64,000 nt of DNA from Sorex araneus (Eukaryota; Chordata; Mammalia; Eulipotyphla; Soricidae). This document shows, in pieces, positions 56,310-64,000 of this stretch; within the stretch, counting starts at the first letter, position 1, and each line of letters opens with the position of its first letter. The position numbers and the translations under genes are program-made. Under the pieces are notes generated by a model, which made no database searches, was not told the DNA's origin, and saw only the letters and a list, made by a program, of their open reading frames with translations. The stretch spans positions 117,522,114 through 117,586,113 of the forward strand of contig NC_073305.1 of the NCBI RefSeq assembly GCF_027595985.1. Direction: 5' to 3'.

Positions 56310-56455
56310 GTCTTTTAGGCCACATCTAGTGGTACTCAGGGGAGCCTGGAGGTCAACATCCAGAGATATTGAAGGACCATGTGGTGCCTGAAAATAAACC
56401 CAGGTTGGCCACAGCCTAAACATTCATCCTAACTGCTGTACTATTTCCTGGCCCA
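56310..56455 (-). mobile_element. SINE-A, degenerate
   Basis: Complement: ggccacatctagtggtactcagg, ggaccatgtggtgcc, aacccaggttggcc, gctgtactatttcctggccc. Confidence 0.68.
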
Positions 56456-56648
56456 TCATATTTTATTCTATTTTTTTATATCAAGTTTTAATGAAAGGTT
56501 AATCACCTTAGCATCAATAAGTCATTAACTAGGCAAGACTTTCTAATTCATAACTGTAAAGCTTGATATGTATTTTCATTTATTAAGATGTAAGGAGAGA
56601 AAAGGACATAAATAAACAATCTTAAAATATAATTCTAAGCTGCTTGTG

Positions 56649-57193
56649 TTTTTTTTTTATTTTATTGAGTCACCATGTGGAAAGTTACAAAGTTTTCAGG
56701 TTTAAGTCTCAGTTATACAATGCTCGAACACCCATCCCTTCACCAGTGCACATATTCCACCACCAAGAATCACAGTATAGCTCCACCCCATCCCCCCCAC
56801 CCCTAGCGCCCCCCAACCCCTTGCCCCCCCGCCTGTGTAACTGATAAATTTCACTTTACTTTCACTTTGATTACATTCAATATTTCAACAAAACTCATTA
56901 TTATTGTTTGGAGTGTCTCCCCCTAAAGTCAGACCTGCTGAAAAGGAAGCATTTGCTAATTTGTTTTCCATTGCTGAGAATGAAAAGGTATGAGGTCGAG
57001 TGACTGCACTTGGCGGCCTCACGTCTTTGGGTTTCTGTATTTAAGTATTTTAGTAACTAAGTGCAAAGAAATATCTGTCAGAAATTGCATCACTGCCAAC
57101 TTGTACTTCTCAGTTATATTATATTCCACATATGAGTACAATCTTACTATGTCTGTCTCTTTCTTTCTGACTTATTTCACTCAACATGATACT
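56649..57193 (-). mobile_element. L1 3' end (older type), minus half of a twin-primed insertion
   Basis: T tract, then the 3' UTR complement (gagtcaccatgtggaaagtt..cccatcccttcaccagtgca) and the last ORF2 codons (tctttctttctgacttatttcactc). It is directly continuous with an inverted ORF2 segment at 57,194. Confidence 0.88.
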
Positions 57194-57525
57194 CTTCTTC
57201 ACTGCTGGTGGGAATGCCGACTGGTTCAGCCCTTTTGGAAAACAATATGGACGATTCTCAAAACATTAGAAATTGAGCTTCCATTTGACCCATCAATACC
57301 ACTCTTGGGAATATATCCCGGAGAGACAAAAAGGTATAGTAGAGATTGCATCTGCATTTCTATGTTCATTGCAGCAATGTTTACAATAGCCAGAATCTGG
57401 AAAAGCCAGAGTGCCCCAAAACAGATGACTGGTTAAAGAAACTCTAGTACATATACATAATGGAATACTATGTAGCTGTCAGAAAACATTAAGTCATGAA
57501 AATTGCATATAAATGGATCATCATA
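57194..57525 (+). mobile_element. Inverted L1 ORF2 segment, plus half of a twin-primed insertion
   Basis: Plus-strand translation gives [20 protein letters not shown], then [20 protein letters not shown] and [20 protein letters not shown], which is ORF2 C-terminal sequence, on the strand opposite the adjoining L1 3' end. The two halves meet at about 57,190-57,196, probably with microhomology (cttc), and together account for contiguous L1 sequence without a large gap. Confidence 0.9.
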
Positions 57526-59036
57526 TTTTTTTCTTAATGTTAAACTATATTAGTCAACAGATAAGCCTTTGTTTTTTTTTTTTACTTTTGACTATTTAGA
57601 CACGTTTTGTGCAGGTGAAATATTTTGGTTTACCTGGTAGCCTGATGTGCTGAAAGTATCAGCAATGGTATTAATAACAATGACCAACTAATGCTCATTT
57701 GGTGTTTTGAAGGGAAAGGACAATTGTATTAAATAAATCTGAAATATAGCTTTAGGTTATATTATTCATTCTCTATAGGCTAGAGATTTGAGGTCATAAT
57801 GAATCACTGATAAGGATGTGTAAGACAGTTAGGCTACACATATACTTTTAAAGTTATAGAATATAATACATATTTAGCTAATATGCCATATTAAATTTAT
57901 TATATAGCGGTGCACATGTACTTATGCAACTATGCATATGTTCAGATAATAGTGGAATGTATTTCAAAATAAGTGCTCTTGGAGTAGAACAATTTCAGAT
58001 AACTTGTACATTATTTTATTTCTCAATTTTTCAAAAAGAAAAATACCACATTTCTAATATAATAAAATGTTCTTAAGAGTGTAAGCCATTTACATTTGTA
58101 ATTTGTTTCAAATTTCTACAATACAGTGTTAATTTCAATTTATTCTCACTTTAATCAACAATGATTATCTCTCTTTGTATTGTTAGACTATCAAAAGCTA
58201 GGTGTCTAGACTCTATTTTATCAGACATTTACAAAAATGCCTTTGCTGAGTTTTGATAAAATGGTATGCCCTCTGTTGATGTGAGAATTGTCCTCTTGCC
58301 TATTTTATTTATGCCTTTGGTTTAAAAAAATGTGATTTTTTGATATTATCCATTGTAAGACTCTGTGTACTTTATACAAAGAGTGTTGCCATAAATTTCT
58401 ACATGAGAATAGTTGCAAGAGCAGTTTGACTCTGCAGATGAAAGTTTTATTCTTTTTTGTTGTCAGGAAAATAAAAACGATGTAATATAACAGGTTTCTG
58501 CTTTATCCTACCTACTGAAAATGTAGTCCAGCATCTATATCTGAAAATCATAATATTTTCAAATACACATACTGGAAAAATGAGCTCTGCTACCTTCAGT
58601 GGACTCAACATTTATTTAAAATACAAATGAATATGACTGTACTCTGCTGAATGTGTACATTTTAAATACCTTTAGACAGGAGAAAATCCTATTCTAAAAA
58701 ATTTATTAAAATTTTATTATAAAAATTGTTTAATAAAAATTATTAAATCTATTATAAATTTTTCATTAAGAATGGACGTTTAGAAACACTGTCTATTAAT
58801 TATAGTCATTAAAAATTATTAATGTTCCAGGACACAGTAAAATTAGGGTCCATCAGTGAACAAAACAGCAAAACTACTTTCATGGAGTTTACATTCTAGA
58901 GGGCAAACTCTGATAACAAGCATATTTAATAAATAAATTGTGTAGAATGATAAAAGTTAAAGCGTGTCATGGAAAAGATTAAAGATAGGTTAAGTATTAC
59001 ATATTCTTTAAAATAGTTTAAAACCTCAACAATAAT
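57526..59036. other. AT-rich unique DNA
   Basis: No gene or recognised repeat. An ATTTATTAAAATTTTATTA-rich run lies near 58,700. Confidence 0.45.
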
Positions 59037-59051
59037 AGATAAAATGCTCTT

Positions 59052-59532
59052 TCTTTTACAATTTTTAATTTTTTTCTAATTAATGAATCACCGTGAGGGT
59101 ACAGTTACAGATTTACATACTTTTGTGCTTGTGTTTCTGTCATACAATGTTCAAGAACCCATCCCTCTACCAGTGCCCATTCTTCACCACCAATGAACCC
59201 AGTATCCCTCCCACCCCCCAATCCTATCCCTCCACCCCACCCTGCTTCTGTGGCAGGGCATTCCCTTTTGTTCTCTCTCTCCTTTTGGGTGTTGTGGTTT
59301 GCAATAGAGGTATCGAGTGGCCATCGTGTTCAATCTATAGTCTACTTTCAGCACGCTTCTCCCTTCCCGAGCTGGTTCTCCAGCCATATTTCACTTGATG
59401 TTCTCTTCTCTATCTGAGCTGCTTTTCCCCCCAGCATGTGAGGCTGGCTTCCAGGCCATGGAGTCAACCTCCTGGTACTTATTTCTACTATTCTTGGGTG
59501 TTAGTCTCCCATTCTGTTATTTTATATTCCAC
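59052..59532 (-). mobile_element. L1 3' UTR fragment (young type), 5'-truncated
   Basis: Complement of aatcaccgtgagggtacagt, matching the young L1's 3' UTR through gttagtctcccattctgtta. TSD agataaaatgctctt (59,037-59,051) and agatgaaatgctctt (59,533-59,547), one mismatch. Non-coding. Confidence 0.92.
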
Positions 59533-59547
59533 AGATGAAATGCTCTT

Positions 59548-60297
59548 ATTTTAAATAATTTCAATAGTTAATAATGAATGCAATTCTTACGCTCTTCAGA
59601 GGATATCTTAATAGGACATTAGAATGGGTTAATTTGCCATTTGGGAACATACTCTTATTGAGCAACTAAATGCCAACCAGAGTACAATGTTCTGTAAATA
59701 TAATGAATATAAGACAGATGTGATCAGAGTTTTTCTTATGGAGTTCAAAGGTATGGGGAAAGAGACCATAGGAACAGTGGCAAGGTTGTCATAAGGGACA
59801 CACAGACTTTTTAGGTCAAAGTTGTGATAAGGAAGCACAGATATTATGGTAATTCAGAGGCAGGGCCATTGACCTTGTTTGTAGGAAGAGAAAAACTTCC
59901 TCTGATGAAGCAATGGTAGTATGAGAGGGAGGGTGTGTGCTAGTGAGGAAAATAATGGATATATATTTCCTGGAAGATGGACTTCCGTGCAGCCGAGGGA
60001 GAGTAGGGAAAGCACTCAGAGAACAGAATAATGTTCTCTGTGACTAGAGCAGGAAAATGGTGACTTTTTGGTGAAATGCTGCAGATGCCACAAGAAACAG
60101 TCTGAGCCTCCGGTAATGGCAGTTGGAAATGACACAAGGAATTAAACTTTATTACCTTCTTCACAAATCAGGGCACACCAGACACACCTAACATACAATT
60201 CCACATTTTCATCATAGTTCCTTTTAATTCAGTTCTGTAAGCTGTCCTTTCACTGTCTGGAAAGAAATCTCAGATATTTTTACAATAACTTTTCTTA
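59548..60297. other. Unique DNA
   Basis: No gene or recognised repeat. Confidence 0.45.
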
Positions 60298-60308
60298 AAT
60301 ACTTAAAT

Positions 60309-60486
60309 TTTTTTTTTTTTTTGCTTTTTGGGTCACACCCAGCGATGCTCAGGGGTTACTCCTGGCTTTGCACTCAGGAATTACTCCTGGCAGTGCTTGG
60401 GGGACCATATGGGATGCCGGGGATCGAACCCAGGTCGGCCGCGTGCAAGGCAAACGCCCTACCCGCTGTGCTATCGCTCCGGCCCC
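60309..60486 (-). mobile_element. SINE-A with exact 11-bp TSD, young
   Basis: 178 bp. TSD aatacttaaat (60,298-60,308 and 60,487-60,497). B box complement ggatcgaaccc, head gctatcgctccggcccc. Among the least diverged SINE-A copies here. Confidence 0.96.
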
Positions 60487-60519
60487 AATACTTAAATATT
60501 TTTAAGTATGTAATATATG

Positions 60520-60763
60520 GACTGGAGCCATAGCACAGCGGGTAGGGCGTTTGCCTTGCACGCGGCCAACTGGGGTTCAGTTCCTCTATCCCTCTCGGAG
60601 AGCCCAGTAAGCTACTGAGAGTATCCCACCCGCTCAGCAGAGCCTGGCAAGCTATCCGTGGCGTATGCAATATTCCCAAAACAGTAACAAGTCTCATAAT
60701 GCAGACATTACTGGTGCCCGCTTGAGCAAATCAATGAACAATGGGATGACAGTGCTACAGTGC
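60520..60763 (+). mobile_element. SINE-B copy, 22 bp beyond the SINE-A TSD
   Basis: A box tagcacagcgg (60,531-60,541, perfect to the consensus), B box ggttcagttcc, core tcggagagcccagtaagc, tail caatgggatgacagtgctacagtg. It forms an inverted pair through the shared head with the SINE-A at 60,309. Confidence 0.93.
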
Positions 60764-60786
60764 AGTTCATTTAATATGTAACTCTT

Positions 60787-60942
60787 TTTGGTTTCATGGT
60801 TTTATTTTCTGGCCCAAACCTTATGGGGCTTAGTGTCTACTCCTGGCTCTATTTAGTGGACTATTCCTTGTGCTTGGGTTGGAACATAGGTTGCCGTCTG
60901 CAAGACAATCTCAAACCCTCTACTACCATCTTTTCAGCCCCA
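60787..60942 (-). mobile_element. SINE-A, degenerate
   Basis: Complement: ctactcctggctctatttag, gggttggaacatagg, ctactaccatcttttcagcccc. Confidence 0.65.
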
Positions 60943-62657
60943 AAATGTAGGTGTTTAGTAATATTAAGGATCTATCTAACCAAACATTTCTCTCCCACTG
61001 GCACTCTTGACTTTAACCACTTAGCTGGACTTTTCATCAGAAATGATTATTTTCCCCAATACTTCCCCTCTTACTTTCCAGTCTAATGTGATCTGGTATC
61101 TTCACCCAGTTTCCCATTAAATCTTTATCTCCATAGTCATCAGTAGAATCTGTTTTTAAAATTGGTGGGCTAGTCTTTGTATTGATTGTATCCAATCAAT
61201 AATATTTGGCATTTTCACGGAATCCCCCTTAAAACCATCTATATACTTAACCTAGCTGATGCCACATTTTCTTATTTCTATCTCCGTTTGCCAGGGTGGG
61301 GTGGTGGGTGGGTATTTTCTTGAGAGTTTCTTTTGCAAGTCAATCTTTTCTTTCTTTGGACATCTACTACAGTATTAGTTTTAGTTAAGGCCCTTTCGGA
61401 GGCCCATTTTCTCCCCACTCTCTACATTCTCCCTTTGCAACTATATCTAGTCACATGACTTTCCTTATCACCTGTATGCCCATAACCCCCAACATCTGTA
61501 TCTCAGACAGGCATTGTTTCCCCAGTTTGGAATTCTTGAAATAGCTGTGGTACAGAATTGGAAAGAGTGCTAACCAGAAAAATATCACAATATCTGGACC
61601 ATATTGTGTTCTTAGGTGAGATTGGTGACTGCTATTTAACATTGGCAGTGATCTGCAGAGATTGGCAGGCTTTCCTTGATTTTCCCATGTGAGTAGATAG
61701 AAAAGTAATAAGCTTACAGAAATTGATGGTATATTGTCAATCAAATTTTTAGGACATCGGGTTAAACTTGGACAGGAAAAACAAAGCTGTAAAGACTTCA
61801 TAAAGATGGAGAAGGAAGAGTAACCTATTGGCTTGGAGATGCTGAGGAACAGCTTATTTGTACTAATTTATGAAAATACAAAGTTGTGGTGGCAGAGTGG
61901 AAAATCTAAATTGATCATTTCAGAGGTGGAGGAGTCATGGTCTATAATATAGATTGCAGTGAATGACTGCATACAAGGGAAAGAATTGTCTTTGAAGATG
62001 GCGATGACAAGAAATTTTTTTAAAAGTCAAGTTATTGAATGGGCCATGCATATAGAATAATGCCGTACTTGGGCATAACAATTAAGACTTTGAGTGGGCA
62101 ATTGAGACTTGAATGGATGAAGAGTGGTTCAGAGGTTCCTAGGTGACAGGGATGAATTTGTTGCATTGCTGATACAGAGCAGCAAAGTATTGTGTTAGAC
62201 AGGCAAGAGATTTTTCAATTTACACATGCTCACTCATTTCCCTCTGTTTTGTTTTGGTTGGTAAGAGGATAAAGGCAGAGGAGTGTGATGTTTTCTGATC
62301 ATCTTAAAATAGTTGTCACGTAATTAAGGAGTGCAATTTTAAGGGTCTTTGCACAATGCATAGGACAATGTAAACAGCTTACTGGAACCTACACAGAATC
62401 AGCATTTAAAAAATATTGACAGCTTAATATCATTCACCTGTGTCTTTGCTTCCACAGATTTGTGAAATGACTGTGAAATAATTTCTGTTTTATACATGAA
62501 CCACTGGGGTTAATAAACTGCAATATTGAGGAAAAGAAAAGGTTTGAGGATATGTGGCAACAAGCCATTGCTTTGTTTTGTTTTGTCTTTTGAAAAATTC
62601 ATTTAATAATGGTCTCCCTCAAATTATATATGCAACAATGTTTTTTTTTTTTTTCAG
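60943..62657. other. Unique DNA
   Basis: No recognised repeat. Minus-strand open frame of 116 codons at 61,451-61,801 has no domain I recognise and no splice context. Considered chance. Confidence 0.45.
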
Positions 62658-62705
62658 ACAGAGTGGAGTCAGGACTCTGCAAAACCACTGAAGGAGAAAC
62701 CCAAG
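62658..62705 (+). other. Candidate 48-nt internal exon (16 codons)
   Basis: A 14-nt uninterrupted T tract and CAG acceptor (62,641-62,657) precede the segment. It ends AAG followed by GTTAGT, a strong donor. The length is a multiple of three, and one frame is open: TEWSQDSAKPLKEKPK. I do not recognise the peptide. It would be an in-frame cassette exon if the window lies in a gene intron. Alternatively the T tract is just low-complexity sequence. No other exon of the gene is visible. Confidence 0.35.
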
Positions 62706-64000
62706 GTTAGTGGGGTTTTCTAGTGATTAAAGAAGCCAGACTCATTCTAGCCACTTGTAGCCTCTGCTTGTGAGGCTGGAACAGTGTGCCTGGGAAATGA
62801 GTCAAAGTTCCCAGCAGGTGGTACTAACAGGCATCACATTATAGTTTTAGGAAAATCTGATAGACTGAGGCAACCACATTCAGGTCTGCAAGTACTGAGC
62901 TTTCTATAGACCATAGTGTGATGTTACGATGTCTTACTCTCCTAGCAAAAATATCAGGTGAATAGAAATGTGTTCGGGTGTTTCCATTCACCTCACACTG
63001 CCAAGAGAAAGGGATTGAAACATAAATCTCATCTTATTACCAAACCTAAATTGTTCCCTCTGATTTGGTTTCCATGCCCGACTCTTCCCCTGTTCCCCTG
63101 GCATAATGAATTTCTTAACTTGGAGACCTGATAAAATCCTCAATAATTTATTTTTATCTTAGAAGTTGTCATAGAAATTCAGTGACAAGGCACAGCCCAA
63201 GGTGGTGTGGAATAAGCTACCTTGATCTGTTTGTGTAGCTAGAGATACACTAGTGCTCTCATATGGAAACATAGTGACTTTCCTCTTTGTTCCCATAAAA
63301 GAACATCTATCAATTCCTGTGAGAGTTCCGAGTGAGAAAATATGTGAGTCTTATTACATATAGGAGATAGGAAATTGAACTGGATGAAAAATTACTTAGC
63401 TCTGTTAGTATAGTTGTTTATTACATTTTGTACAAGTCTGATATTAACATTTAAACAACTAAGGAAATCATGTGGAAGTGAGATATTCACATATATATCT
63501 GCTACGATGGCACAGCTAGAATACTATTTTTAGAATAATAAGCTTCGTGGTTAAAGTGTCATGCACCGAAGATTAAGTACTGGAAGGAAATTAATCGGAG
63601 ACAAGCACGGGGTTATGAGGAAGAAATCGCAGGCTCTCATTAGCGGAGTCAATCAAGAATTTTCAAGGCACAGTTTTTATCCCTGGCATAATCTTGGGGT
63701 CCCTATCTTAAACTTCAGGGAATTCTTCCACGTTTGTTATATTTATATCCTCTCTTAATTAAAGGTCTCAAGCCTTGAAGGATACAAAATTAGAAAGCAT
63801 CTTTGAGGTTCTCAGCACCCATGGGATGTTTCTGCATTTCAGCTGGGTCTGTGTGCTTTCATTCTCAGCACATCTTAACTCAGAATGTTAAGAGACATGA
63901 GAGTAATGCTTGTTGAGTTGAATAAGTACCTCTAAAAGAAAAAAAAAATGAAAAGAAGAAATAACCCTCTCAAATAAGCAATAATCAAGTTAGAATTTTC
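62706..64000. other. Unique DNA, no repeats recognised
   Basis: About 1.3 kb free of SINEs and LINEs. The part at about 63,540-63,780 (attaatcggagacaagcac, ctcattagcggagtcaatca) retains scattered CpGs and homeodomain-like TAAT words, so it could be a conserved noncoding element. The 65-codon open frame there has no recognised homology. Confidence 0.4.

Noticed and set aside
61451..61801. 116-codon minus-strand frame as a gene
   Set aside because: No recognisable domain, codon pattern or splice signal. Expected by chance in 64 kb.

Overview
This looks like nuclear DNA from a mammal, most probably a shrew (Soricidae, Sorex-like). It has no bacterial gene density, no host gene that I can name, and is saturated with young tRNA-headed SINEs, L1 and RTE retrotransposons. 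The commonest SINE (here SINE-A) matches what I remember of the shrew SOR family. That assignment is from memory, not a database search.

Layout. 0-5 kb: SINE-A copies and a 5'-truncated RTE LINE. 5.9-9.1 kb: a full-length but decayed RTE LINE on the minus strand, bounded by a perfect 12-bp target-site duplication (TSD). 9-17 kb: AT-rich unique DNA with a SINE cluster near 13 kb. 17.2-29.2 kb: an old, nearly full-length L1 (minus strand) split by a young full-length L1 (19,196-25,065) with an exact 18-bp TSD and open ORF1 (353 aa) and ORF2 (1,272 aa). 30-39 kb: two inverted copies of an unassigned LTR-like repeat, a shorter LTR, and many SINEs. 39-45 kb: repeat-poor DNA with a conserved-looking segment at 42.3-42.6 kb. 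45-53 kb: SINEs, an L2 relic, a retrocopy of an unidentified mRNA 3' end, and MaLR relics. 53.5-55.8 kb: an RTE fragment split by a chimeric L1-derived element without ORFs. 56.6-57.5 kb: a twin-primed (5'-inverted) L1. 59-61 kb: an L1 3' fragment and SINEs. 62.66 kb: the only plausible host exon (48 nt), product unknown.

How the parts work together. Two SINE families share one tRNA-like head with RNA polymerase III A and B boxes but have different tails. SINE-A ends in an A-rich tail, as expected for L1 mobilisation. SINE-B (about 245-250 bp) has no poly(A). Its middle matches the 5' UTR of the resident RTE LINE and its end matches the RTE 3' terminus, so it appears to be a tRNA-headed, internally deleted RTE parasite. 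The window therefore holds both presumed partner LINEs and their parasites. A further non-autonomous element (54,661-55,715) fuses tandem 336-bp promoter-like monomers to an L1 3' UTR. Together these are the best candidates for something undescribed.

Limits: family names come from recognised motifs. Boundaries without a TSD are approximate, and divergence was judged by eye.
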